Shown: positions 1 to 11,600 of the stretch, in pieces
Layout: each line of letters opens with the position of its first letter
How positions within the stretch are numbered: position 1 is the first letter of the stretch
The notes under the pieces: generated by a model
Databases searched by the model: none
What the model saw: the letters and a program-made list of their open reading frames with translations, nothing else
Told to the model about the DNA's origin: nothing
Made by a program: the position numbers and the translations under genes
Source: Callipepla californica brunnescens
Lineage: Eukaryota > Chordata > Aves > Galliformes > Odontophoridae
DNA length: 64,000 bases
Assembly: GCA_023055505.1 (NCBI GenBank)
Contig: JALIRH010000006.1
Coordinates: 24,959,105-25,023,104 of the forward strand
Direction: 5' to 3'

Positions 1-3000
1 AAAAAAAAAAAAAAAAAGATTGAACCCAACTACATTAAAACTGCATTTTACCAATGTATTTCAACTTTGCTCTTCCTGGTAGAAGGAACCAGATTTATCT
101 TGCTTCCCTTATGGAGACTAGCGAAACTGGTTGGATAGAATACATTCCACTACTGAAAGAAACATGCTACAGAAACCGTTATACTGTCATGTAACATTGT
201 CTTTGCTGAAAGCAGTAATCCTACGAGCAATGTCAGATTATTAGCAGACAGCAACAAAGATAATGTTGTCACCCTCCCTTAAATTTCAAGACACAGAACT
301 CAGTCCTGCTCTTGAGAATTTCAAAGGTATAGCGTATCGAGTCATCCTATCACTGAAGAATGAACATTTATGGATGGCAAACTCTACGCAGTCTAAAAGG
401 CTCAATTAAAAACTACTGAACATCTGAAAAGGGTAAAAAGTCTGAGAAAAAACAACAACAAAAGTCGAGAATCCGATTACTTTACTGTGCAAAATACTGG
501 AGAAGCTACGCTACATATGTCGGGTTAATTTTTGCCCAAAGGTGCTAAAACCAATGAAATTAAAATTCACTTTATGTAAATAACGCTGGATTGTCAGTGC
601 TCAAACTATCACAGTATTTTAATCAGACAATATCTGGAAGAATTGTAAAGCACTGTTTTTTTCCTACCATGCAGCAATAGTTTCAAAATGATAAAGGATA
701 ATTACAGTCATGATTTCTTGAGTAAGTTTTAGTTAACATTTTCAGTTCTCCAACTACTGCCAGACTGTTCTGATCTTTAATCCACATGTGTCCATATCTT
801 TTTCTGCATTTGATTCTAGCACCACGTTTCTTACTCATCCAGACCCCTCTGTGACTTCGCTTTGAAGACTAGATCCTTGATAGTGCTTAATACCAAATAA
901 TAAAAGAATAACATGAAGTTACATTTTGTGCCAAAAGATTCAAACCAGAGTAACGGAGTTAATCTCCAACGGCTTAAAAAACTTCCAGAGCTTAAGTAGT
1001 TGCGCTGAATTCAATAGACCTTCTCAAAAAAACATTTGTGCTCCAGAGAACAGCTACACTGAGACCTCGATGCTTATAAGGGTGGAGAAAGTGTAAATCC
1101 TACTGAATAATATAAGTGAACAGACAGAAATACATAATTAGAAGTCATACTAATTGCAGTCCTGACAAAATTACTTTTAGGCTATGGGAAAAAGGTTTTT
1201 GTTTCAAATTTATCAGTAAAATAGTGTTAGAAATGTTTACAGTTACAGCGAATTTGAAGATAATATTTCTCAAAACAACATGAATACATAGCAGTTTTCA
1301 TCAGGTAAATGATTGAGCAAGTACCCCATAGTGTAGCACAGTGTTTGCTAATCAATCAATCTTAATTGATTAATTTTCTCCTAAGTTTACTATTATTGTC
1401 CATCAGATTTGGAACTTGCTTCGTTTATGAAATCTACAGCATCTTTTGGTTGTTGTTGTTTTCCTCTATAATGGTAAGCAATGCTTTGATACTGGATACC
1501 AAACAAATTTATTCTTTTCAGAAAAACTGTGCTTTATTATATATTTTTCCTGCTTCCGTTTACAACCATGCTGAAAAGCACAGACACATTGATGAATCAG
1601 TTACACAGTTCTTTTTGACTACAAGTGTGCAGCTCATTTTTCTTACTGATGTGTTTCAGAAACCAATCAGAAGTCCTCAAAACCAATGATTTCACAGTAT
1701 TTACAATCATTTATCAAAATGACCTGCTTTTTAGAGATCCTTTCAAACAAGTGCATATGATTTATGGTATTTAGTTGTGTTTAAAATAAATTCTCTGGAG
1801 ATGTAACTTTTACAGCATGCTTGTTGAGAATAGGTAGGTTATAAAAGATGTTAAAACACTGAAGAAAAGAGTACTGTTTCCTTTTTGCGTGATTTGTCAA
1901 TGAACAAAACCCAGCAGAACAGCCATTGAAACACTGGATTCCTGAGATGTTTTTGTACGATTAATAGTAGTGCTCCTATATGACACTATTGTAAATGTAG
2001 TCTAAATATGAATGGACATTATTACCTGCTAGCCTTCCATTGGAAAATTATTCCATATAGAAACATTTTTCCATGTCAAATTAAAGAAAAAAAAAAAAAA
2101 GAAAATAAGAAAGACAGAAAGAAAAAAAGAAAAAATTGTAAAAAGTAAGAAGAAAAAAGACTTCTCATACCTTCATACCTGAGGGTATGTTTAATTACAT
2201 TAGACTTTAACTCATCGGAATCAAATTTGTTTTTTACATATACTTATCTATCACAATTCCATGTTTGAGTTGGTTGCAACACCTAGAAGAACTCCTTCAG
2301 TAGGACTCACCCTCCCCCCTAAGCTCTGCAGCTCGGTACTGAATTTTAGGCATTCTTAGGACTCATTCATTTTCTTTTTGCATTTCTCAGTAAACTCAGA
2401 TTACATTTCAGTATGGGCTTTTCTCCTGAATGTTGTTTTAGGAGATCTTAAACCAACCTAAGACAGCTGATAACTGCAGTAGTAATTTTGCATCTGGTGT
2501 GTACTGTATCTTCTGAGAAACAAAACCTACACAATAAAAAAACAGAAGAAAAAAGAAAAAGAAAAAAAAAAAAAAAAAACCAGAAGGAAAAGGGCCCTAA
2601 AAGTCACAAGCAGCTAATGAGGAGGGGAGAAATTAAAAAATAATAATAAATGAAAATATACTATACAGAACAACTCGCAACACAAAGCAAGAACGCGCTC
2701 CAAGAATATGTTTTTCATACACTCAACATGGTTTTCATCTGCACCTCATTAGCACACAGATAATCCTGACCATTAGTGTGCTTTAAAATAAGTGAATTTA
2801 TTTGCAACCTATCCTCAGTCTTACTATTGTCCCTTTCCTCCACCATCCTCACCATAAACAGAGCTGAGCTGGGAAGACAAGGCTGCAGATGGCAATACTC
2901 ATTGCAGATATCTTGTGTCTACAGATTTGAGCGCATCCTTCCAGCTTGCCTGCACGTCTACTAAGCCACTGCTTGGCCTATGCAGGTTGAAAGGAATATC

Positions 3001-5886
3001 CTGAGATAGCGAGAGGGACTGCAGAACACGGAGACACTGACAACTATAGCGTGCACATGCAAGCAGTATTTCCTAGACCTTTATAACAAGAACAGTCGGC
3101 AATGTCACTCTGTCCTGTAGCAGTCGATTCAACACCTTCTAAGGGTATTTCTAAAGCCTGGGTTAGGGCAGAAGAGAACTGTGAGTTAGACAGATTACAC
3201 TGAAGTACTACAAAAGCACATTTCACCTGGCTTTCTGCTTCCAAACAAAAGCTTAACAAAGTGTAGCGCAAACAGTGGCTCTCTCCTACCCTTCCTCTGC
3301 AAGATGTGTATTTCAGGAAAAAAAGAGCAAGCACGAGAACAAGCACACGGCCCACCACCCAGTACTCTGCCTGCCCCCCAGAGTTCCTTCTTAATTAAAA
3401 AAATTATCCTCCCGACATTATTAACAAATAGGCAAAAATGGGCGCTACTTCTGGTACAAAAAAATACTCCATCAGAGTACCTACACAGCTATGCCACAAT
3501 TATTTGTTTGGGAGATAAATGACACAAGTAACGTCTACGTTTCACTTTCTTGTGATCATCGATAAACTCAGTTTTATGAATCATTGCTGCTGATCTTAAG
3601 CACGCTGGGATGAAAGCAGGGCACTGCAAAGAAGGGGTGGCCTAAGGTTAATGCACATCTGACGCACGGAACACATTCAGTGCTCAAGAAAACACTGAAC
3701 ATTCTGTGGCTTTATGCGATACGCTTCGGAGCAGGAAATATATCTGTAAATAAGCAGGAGCATTAATAATTGTCTCAGAACACTGGCACTGAAACTTAAA
3801 CAATCTCTCTTTACTTCTTAGTTATTTACTATTAGGACTTTATACAAACGCCTATTGAAGTGGTTCCAAGTGTGATGAATCTGTCACCAAAAAGTGGGGA
3901 GGGGGAGAATGAAATGCTTTAAAGCATGGCGATTTGTTTAAAAAAAGCAGATTAATGAGAAATAAAGGGAGTGATTTTTAATCTAATGAGGAGCAATTAT
4001 GGATTAAAATATAGAAATGCAGCGACTTAACAACAGTTCTTGCCGCCATACGTTAGGACCGCATTAAGTAGCATCAGAGCTTAGGACTAATAAAGGGGTG
4101 GGGTTAAATGGTTGGCCCAAAATTCTGGCTTTTCCTGAAGAAAAACCAAACACACTGCAGCTACCCAGTTGCTGTCAAAAGGTGCCTATTTTCTGCCGGA
4201 GAGGTTCATCACTGTGTGAATGGATAGAATGTTTTCTTCCTCGGAGAGGAGGGGGCAATCAGCAGTTACCTGCCTCGGTCCTCAGAAAGACTCAGAAAGT
4301 GAGGTGTGGATCACAGTGAGATCCAACGTAAGCACAATCACAACTCGAGGCTCCCACTCATGTCCACTAAATCCAGTGGAAGGCTCCAGTCACTTCAGGA
4401 TACGATCTGTGACATTCCTCAGTGTTGTTTTTTTTTTTTTTTTTGGTTTGCATCGCAAAATTAAATAAACAGAAAGCAATACAGATACTTCCCTGACAGT
4501 GAAAGGGACCCACTTCCTTTTTTCACTTCAGCTTTGAGTACACCGACAAATACGACAAATCCTTACACTAACAGGCATCCAATTATTTTTCAGTAGTAAT
4601 GGGAACTCAAATTCTAGCACTCCTCTTCTGCCTCACAAAAATCTGACAATTCCTTTTCTTTCATAAAGTTAAGGAAGACGCAACAATGGAATTCACCACC
4701 GCTGTTTGACAAAGTACAGCTTTCATTCTTGGAAGACTTTTCAGCCCGGCTACATAAGATAAAACTCAACTAAGCCTATCTTGAATGAGAAATACAAATA
4801 ATTTATTAATGTAACGGTGGTATCCTTCAGGGTCATTTTCCTAAACGGTTCCAAGTGCTCACCGCTCTACCAAGCTAACAACATTTTGTCTGGAAGAGGT
4901 CACAGTTTCGACAGGGAACGTAGAAAAGCCTTTCACTTTCTCTTCCTTGATAACAAACAATTCACTACGCCCGCTCTGGAGATCTCAGAGCACCGAGCCC
5001 TCGCCTTTCCAAGTGCCCACTGCTCCCTCGCTGCATCCCCGACGGCCCTTTGGTTTGTGCGTGCCGTGACCAAGTGCCATCTTCGCACTGCCCGCACAGC
5101 TCGCCTTCGGTCAGAGCTGCCTCTGACAGACAGGCTCCGCCGGTTTAAGCAGAGATTATGTCAAGGCTTCTGCGCGCACAGAGATGCCGAATCGTCCTCC
5201 TAGAATAACTGCGGCTCTACATGTTTTTCTGCTCTTCTTTAAGCAAGAGCTGCGGTGTTTTGAAAAGTCAGACAGCTCCCTTCCTTCCCTCCGCCCCCGG
5301 CACCAGCAACTTTCTAAAGCTCTCATTCACCCGTTTGGCTGACGGACCCCAGTTTTTTGCCCTTTCCGCGCCGAGGACTGAGCTGCACGCACAGCCAGAT
5401 CCTGTACACGGGGTGCAAAAGGAGCGGACCGGCCCGCGGAGCCCCACGCTGCCATCTCCCTCCCCAGCGCCGCGTGGCCGCGGGCAGGGCGGGGGCACCG
5501 AGCGCGTCCCGTCCCCAGGTTTGCGGCAGAGGTGGCGGATCGGCAAGGGAGGGGAGGACGCGGGGCCAGATGCTAAACCCCTCACCGAAACTACAAACAG
5601 CTCTCGCCCTGTCGGATGGAAACTTTCCTCCCGCCGCCGCCGCCGCCACCTTCGCTACTTCATGCTCTATCACGTGCTGGATTTTTCCTTTTTATTTCTC
5701 CCCCCACCGCCGCCCTAATAAAGCTGCCCTTAACGACGGCCATCCCGAGAACGCGGCCGAGTTCGGCCCGGTGGCAGCACCGCGGCGAACGGGGCCGGCC
5801 CGAGCCGGTACAGCCGCGGCCCGGCAGCGCAGCTCCCCGGCACCCTCCGCCCGAGGTTCCCGTCCCGCAGGGAAAGCCGCCGTTAC
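1..5886 (-). other. MEOX2: MEOX2 intron 1, 5' part (cut by window edge)
   Basis: This is the intron that follows the exon 1 donor, reading leftward. It runs off the window, so its length is unknown. The first 800 bases or so are GC-rich and belong to the CpG island. The rest is AT-rich with purine/A-rich tracts near 2084-2136 and 2534-2579. Short frames here (for example 1366-1689 and 4817-5203) show no recognisable family. A cluster of homeodomain-type ATTA cores lies at 3979-4006. No other gene is visible. Confidence 0.8.
5629..5652 (+). repeat. (CCG)n triplet run in MEOX2 intron 1
   Basis: Short run of CCG triplets inside the CpG island, about 235 bases downstream of the exon 1 donor on the minus strand. 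Confidence 0.8.
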
Positions 5887-6397
5887 CTGAGCTGTCGCTT
5901 TTCCTCTTGCCGGACCTCTTCTCCGTTTCCACCGGGGACAGAGCCTGCCTGCCATAGTCCCCCGGCGCACACGCTGCCCCCGTGGGGGTGGTAGTGCCCA
6001 GGCTGGACGAGTTCGAACACAGCACGGGGGGGCTGCTGCCCAGCTCCGGGGGTCCTCCTGAGTCCGGCTGGAGGCAGAGGCTGTGCCTGGCCGCGGCGGG
6101 AGGAGACGACATCTGAGGGATGTGCCAGTTCGTCTGCAAAGCCTGGTGCTGCTGTTGCTGGTGGTGGTGGTGGTGGTGATGGTGATGGTGGTGGTGCCCC
6201 CTATGATGCTGACTGGCAAACATGCCCTCCTCATTGGGGTATCCCGTTATTATGCAAGAGGAAGAAGAAGAAGACAGATCGGGGTAGGACATGTGGTCGG
6301 ATCTTCCATGCAGGGCAAGAGAAGACTGGGAGAAAGGGTGCAAGCTCTGCGCGGTGGCATGGGGGCTGCGCAGGCAGCCAAAGAGTGTGTGATCCAT
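5887..6397 (-). CDS. MEOX2: MEOX2 exon 1, coding part (N-terminal 170 codons)
   Basis: This is the first coding exon of MEOX2 (GAX/MOX2), a nuclear homeodomain transcription factor of paraxial mesoderm, limb muscle and vascular cells. Seen: the translation opens [17 protein letters not shown], and residues 68-79 are a run of 12 histidines followed by 4 glutamines. A conserved Ser/Pro-rich middle ends in the basic stretch SGKRKSDSS. Order and spacing match vertebrate MEOX2. The start at 6397 is preferred over an in-frame ATG three codons upstream (6406) because it matches the known N-terminus and has the better context (gccATGG). The exon ends after the first base of codon 171, at a donor CAG|GTAACG (GT at 5886-5885). 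The homeodomain is encoded by exons beyond the left edge. The frame stays open past the donor for about 75 codons, but that part is GC-rich intron without family similarity. Confidence 0.95.
6161..6196 (-). repeat. His-coding CAC/CAT triplet run in MEOX2
   Basis: Twelve consecutive His codons (10 CAC, 2 CAT) encode residues 68-79, followed by four Gln codons. This homopolymer is a known hallmark of MEOX2 and varies slightly in length among vertebrates. The two CAT interruptions would limit slippage. Confidence 0.9.
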
Positions 6398-6760
6398 GGC
6401 ATGCAAGTCTCAGGTTCCAGGCAGGAGAGTTTAGGAAGGCTCCAACTTCACCACCCTTTGTCAACTTTCACTGTAAACAGATCGGGGCTGGGATTTTTTT
6501 TTTTCCAAAACGGCAACGACAGACTTTGCAGCAGGCAACTGAGCTCAGATAATCCAGGTCTTTAGCCCTAGCGGCCAGTCTCCGCTGCATAAACACTCGG
6601 ACCTAGATGAGCCTTTCTCAGAGCCGCTCAGATGTCAAGAAGCGGGAGAGGTTGAAGCCAATAGAAGGTGGTCCCAGAGAACTGCTCGAAGGGGGAAACG
6701 GCTCCGAGAGGTTATAAATACAGTAGTGTGTAATGTGAGCTGGGGGCTGGCTTAGCGGCA
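6398..6760 (-). promoter_or_regulatory. MEOX2: MEOX2 5' UTR and core promoter region
   Basis: This block directly precedes the MEOX2 start codon. It contains a CCAAT sequence at 6658-6662 (plus strand) and an AT-rich element at 6713-6720 reading TATAAATA on the plus strand and TATTTATA on the minus strand. If the AT element acts as a TATA box for MEOX2, transcription would start near 6685-6690, giving a 5' UTR of about 290 bases. The element also matches nine of ten positions of the MEF2 consensus. MEF2 control of Gax has been reported in the literature, as I recall. The transcription start cannot be fixed from sequence alone. Confidence 0.5.
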
Positions 6761-6970
6761 CGGCACTGACCACATGCAAACTCCCTCCAAAACGCCAGCG
6801 CCGTCCCCGCGCCGAGCGGCTCCGGCAGCGCTGCGCACCCCAGGGGGAGGGGGGGTGGGGTGGCCGGGGGCGGCCCGGCGAGGAGCGGCCGCCTCTCCTC
6901 CCCTTCGACGCGGGGAGCGCGGCCGCCGCTCCGCCGGGGCTGTCCGCTTCCCCCCCCCGCCCCCCCACAC

Positions 6971-6987
6971 GGATGGATGGATGGATG
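6971..6987 (+). repeat. (GGAT)4 microsatellite
   Basis: Four tandem GGAT units next to long C runs in the CpG island upstream of MEOX2. Confidence 0.85.
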
Positions 6988-7290
6988 CCGGAGGCGGCCG
7001 GGCCCCGCGGGGCTATCGCCGCACCCCTTCCCACCCCCGTCCCCCTTTTCCTTCTGGAAAGAAGGGAGAGAGATAAAGGACACCCCGCGGGGTGTGGGCA
7101 GGGAGGAGATAGGCGAAAATCAAATACGCCTGGAGGGCTGCAGCCCCACCTGAGCTCCCAACGCACCTGAGCGTTACCCGGCCCAGCTGTGCGGGGCTGT
7201 CACCCCCGCGCACACTTCGGCCTTAAGGACGGGATGCTCCCAGTGCCTGTAAGTCTGCAAATAAAGCCCCCGGCGCTCAGGGAGCCTTCA

Positions 7291-8189
7291 CGTGTGTTCG
7301 AGCACAGAGAAGTCGCCTTTCTTGCCCTCTGCCCTTCCGAAAGCACAATTTGCGCAACTCCTCTGCATCTTCTTTTGCTGCGTCGCAGTCTTTAGTGTGG
7401 GACGACCTGGATAGGGGCAGCTTGGACAGCGCGTGTCGTGGGATGATAGCAGTAGCCCCGAGGAAGGCATTACACGGGTTTAAATTAGGATAAAGCTCTT
7501 ATTGATTGCTGCCCAAAGAGATGCCCGCTACCGAAAGGTTGAGCTACTTTGCCCTTTCTCCTCTCACTACCTTCCTTCTCCTCCCCGCAAACCAAGCTTA
7601 AAGAAAAAGTGAAAAGAAAAAAAAAAAAAAGAAAGAAAAAAAGCACTCCGCCGTGCCATTTCAATCGAAACTCTTGGGTCCATGTGCGAAAGATAAAATG
7701 AATTCGAATTGCTATTGGAAAAAATCAGGAATTGTAGGAGATTTGCAAGAGCTAGTTTCTTAAACGGAAATTGAGTCCTATTTTGTGGGAAATTAGTTTT
7801 GCAGACTTTCTGAAAAAAAAAAAAAAATCTAAAACTTTTGTTCAGCAGCTGCTCCACTTTTCCCTGCAGTTTCAGGCTGAGCTGGAACCTGCAGCAGTCT
7901 TTCGACGGTAAGACTTTCCCCCCTTTTCTGACATCTAATGTTTTCTTTTTTTTAAGAATTGTCTTTAGATTTAACTGTAACGATGCGGTCTTTAAAAAGA
8001 GAGCGGCGTCCAAAGCAGAAGTCGCTGCCCCCGTGCGCTGTTCAAAACTTGATATTTCTTCAGAATAAAGGAAATATACAGTTACAACACTGATGAAATA
8101 TTTTGTGCTTTTCATTGTGTTTATCGTTTCAATATGTGCTCTACTATTAAAAAGAAAAAGAGTACAAAGAAAACGCACTGGCTGAACCG
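7291..8189. other. Non-coding spacer between the two GC-rich blocks
   Basis: AT-rich DNA with A and T homopolymers. A minus-strand frame (7567-8178) spans most of it, but its translation is dominated by Phe and Lys homopolymers from the A/T tracts. No gene is recognised. Confidence 0.6.
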
Positions 8190-8530
8190 CTCTTGGTTCC
8201 GCGAACCCGCCGGGCCGCTGTCCCCGCCATAGGGAGTGCCACCAAGCACGGAACCGCCGGCCCCGCCGGCCCCGCTCCCGTCTCCCCGCCGCGGGCGGCC
8301 CCAGGTGGGCGCGGGAGCGGCCGCCCGACCCCGCTGCGCTCCGCGGTTCTCCAACCTGCTGCTGTCAGTCCGCCCGCCCCGGCCGCGGGGGCGAGACGCC
8401 GTCGAGGGGGCCGGGATGGAGGGGGATGGAGGGGGGAAGGAATGCAGGGACCCGTCCTACAAGGGCGGCTGCTGCCGGAGCTATGACACCGGCGCGGATG
8501 AGAAGCGGCTGGGGAAGTCCCGGACCCAAA
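8190..8530. promoter_or_regulatory. Second GC-rich CpG island
   Basis: A block of about 340 bases with very high GC and many CpGs stands in AT-rich DNA about 1.8 kb upstream of the MEOX2 start codon. It may be an accessory promoter or enhancer island of MEOX2, or the first exon of an unannotated transcript. A donor-like CAG|GTGGGC lies at 8302-8310 on the plus strand. Overlapping frames here are GC-driven and not recognisable. Confidence 0.55.
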
Positions 8531-8544
8531 GCGCTGTGAAAGTG

Positions 8545-8629
8545 CTTTTTTTTGTTGTTGTTCTTGTTGTTTTGTTGGTTGGGTTTTTTTTTTTGTTGTT
8601 GTTGTTTTTTTTTTTTGTTTTTTTTTTAA
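8545..8629 (+). repeat. T-rich / (TTG)n low-complexity tract
   Basis: Alternating T homopolymers and TTG triplets directly abut the second CpG island. Confidence 0.85.
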
Positions 8630-8699
8630 TTCTAGGGGTTGGCTGCAGAAGATTTCTCGCGTGGGATATTAAATAAAAAAAGGAGGGGGGGGAGAATAA

Positions 8700-11600
8700 G
8701 TGGAGCGCAATGAAAAAAAAAAGCGAGAGGGTTCGAGGGGGAGGGAGAAAGATTGGGTTTCCAAGAGAAGTTAAGAGATGGATCCAAATCCCGCTTTTGG
8801 TAGCAGAGGCTTGAAAAGGCAAAGAAATTAATAAGAAGAACTCAATAACAAAGCCATAATGGCACGGCAAAGTCTTTGCCATCAGCTTCATAACCAAACG
8901 TGAATATGTGGGGCTGCGCATCCTTTGGCGCTAGAGTCCCCCAGTAGATACACAAGACCCAAGTGTTCTTAGCACTTCTTCCATCAGCACTTTCAAGCAC
9001 ACAAGAACTGGAAATGCAAACCTCAATGAAGCACCGTGCTTTCATTTTAAACATTATAAGGAGAATGCAAACATAGGCAACTAATAATGAGGCAAATACA
9101 CAACTTCAGACCTTTACTGGAGTAATCTAGAAAGTTTCTGAGCAGAGCTATCGAATAACTACGGTTATGTGATGCCATACTTTGTAAAAAATTGGGATTT
9201 TTTTGGTCAAAGAAAGCTTCAGTGCAAAGCTTTTCAGTGCGATAATTACTGAAGAAAGTGTACGCAGCTATTACCTCTCAATGTAAATGGCTGGATTCTT
9301 GTTCATACTGTATCTTTTTAGAATGTGTGTTTGACCTACATATGGTACAAAAGCATTACTTAAATCAATGCCAGCAAGTTTGCCCAAAGCTTATAACATC
9401 AAGTGAAAAAATAGAATGTTTTAAATATGAAAACAGTAAACCGTTTAACTCATAAAAACATCTGGAGCCAACACAGTTTGGAACATCATTTATATTTTCA
9501 TATAAGGGCTAATATTTGCATTCGCTTTGTGTTTTTTGGTTGCGGTTGTTGTTTCTTTTTTTAACTTACGATTTATGACAAAAGAGATCATATAAAATTG
9601 ACCTGAATGAACCAGCACACAGTTTCTTTGTACCAGGACTTCTGTAGTCTCGCGTGGTACTTTACGTTGGAGGCTAAAAGCACCATCTTCCTGAGCAAGG
9701 TCAGAATGTAAGTAAGATTCTTGAACATTTCTTTCTGGTGTGCAGTTCTTATATTTGCAGTGTGCATAGGGCAAGAAAATCAGACAGTCCTACTTGGGGA
9801 GCACTGTTCCGGTGGGGTAAACTGCCCTAACTTTGCTGAAGTCAGCAAAAAGGTGGCAGTTTATGTCATTTGAGAACGTTCTCCTTACTGTCAAAGAGAA
9901 AGCTAACAAATATGAATTCAGTTTATTTTAGCCAAAGATTTTATTGTACTCAAGAGCCTACCAAAGCAAGAGGACGAGATTTTATTGTACTGTAATTATG
10001 ATCAGTTCGTATTTTTCCATGGCAATTTGGTGAAGGCAGGCATCATTATTTAACCTTAGAGTCAATCCAGATTCACAACAGATGTATGTTTATTTTCAGT
10101 CTTTTCTTTTTCCTAAATATTCCCTGCTTAATTCCCATGGAGGCAATATAATTCGTTTCTCTTGATACCTGTGCTGCGATGGAAACCTACAGATACAAGC
10201 AGTAATAAAGCCGAGGGATTATGCATCATTTCAGAGATGCTTGGATGCCTTAACTGAAAATCCTTGCACAGAAAATGAATAATTGGTTGGCTGATTTGTA
10301 AAAATACCTAATCCCTGCCTGATTAAAGATGATGATGATCACATTTACCATTCATAAATCGATGGTGGATCAGTGTCTTCTTTGTAATTCACCAGAAAAG
10401 TAGGAGTATTTTTTTGAGAAATTACACTGCCACAGAGTGTACCACATAGCTTTAGCATTGCATTTCTGTCGTGTACTTCCAGTTCAGTCTTTTTTTTAAC
10501 GTTTACATGTGCATTGGTTTAACACTTATCAGACACAATTTTTGGTTTAAAGAGTACAACGTATCTATAAAAATGTTAAGCCCGAATCCATATTTTCAGC
10601 TACTTCTCCTGGATACATATGGATTCTGTTCTAATTTTCATGATCTCCAAGTATTACAAATTTTAAAGCTATGCCAGCAATTTAGTATATTACATAAAAG
10701 TTGTGCTGAACTATGAGGCCCTCACTGAAAATGATTTACAACTTTGCATTACATCATTAAAGTTATTTGAATTGCCAACCCACTCCAGTCAGTAGAATAT
10801 CTTATGCTTCTTATTTATTTTAAATAAACCGATGAAATATTAAAATACTGAATGAACTTGAGGCTTCACACCTGAACGTTGATGTTTCAGGAATGCTTTT
10901 AGAGTTTAAATTATGGGGAAACTGCATTCCGCATTAGATACTCAAAAGTCCCAGACCAGTTTCTCTTCAAAGCCTTGGTGTGTGCTTGTACATTTTAAAT
11001 AGATAATTTATTTGCAAACTAAACTGTCTTGCACAATGCCATTTCTTTCCCAATCTGCATGTTACATCACAATTTACCAACTGTTTAATTCTTTTCAGTA
11101 TTGTCTCCACTTAAGAACTCTGGCCTAAAAAACAGTTATCTCAATCCTTGTAGGGTGTTTTAATGATCCATATCTCTCATTTCTATTTAGAAATGTATTT
11201 GAAGTGCATGTGCAATCAAAGTCAATGATGCCTGAAAAATATGTTTTCCATTTTGTTTTCTTCAGATCTTGACAGTTAGATGCTATACTCAGTCAATCTC
11301 CTATTAAAATTAGTAATCATAGAGGGAAAAAGATTTGTTGGTTTTTTTTTTTTTTTTTTCCACATTGTTCATTTCATTATTTAATGCAGTTTTCACTGTG
11401 GATTTTGATAACTACTCAAAAGACATTTTACCGGAGCCCTCATCAAAATATACACAGATGCAGATGGAAATGCGACTAAGTGTATTTTGAACTATTTTAT
11501 TTTTACCAGTGCTTTCTTCTTGCTGTGCAGTTAATATTTTGCTGATGGTACTTGATCATCCAGAATAAAAAATGCAGCTGACTCAGATTGTGCATCAAAT

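Larger units (their letters stand above)
5030..7290. promoter_or_regulatory. CpG island over MEOX2 exon 1 and promoter
   Basis: GC content and CpG density rise sharply from about 5030, stay high through exon 1 and the upstream flank, and fall near 7290. NotI-like GCGGCCGC and long C or G runs lie between 6830 and 7020. Such islands are usual at vertebrate developmental homeobox promoters. The boundaries are estimates by eye. Confidence 0.8.

Noticed and set aside
5660..5886. In-frame extension of MEOX2 exon 1 past the donor
   Set aside because: Similarity to MEOX2 stops exactly at the CAG|GTAACG junction. The rest is GC-rich intron that happens to lack stops.
5221..7213. Many overlapping frames on both strands around the CpG island
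   Set aside because: GC-rich DNA lacks stop codons. The products are Pro/Arg/Gly-rich and show no domain.
7567..8178. 203-codon minus-strand frame
   Set aside because: It is dominated by Phe and Lys runs from homopolymers, with no recognisable motif and no promoter or splice context.
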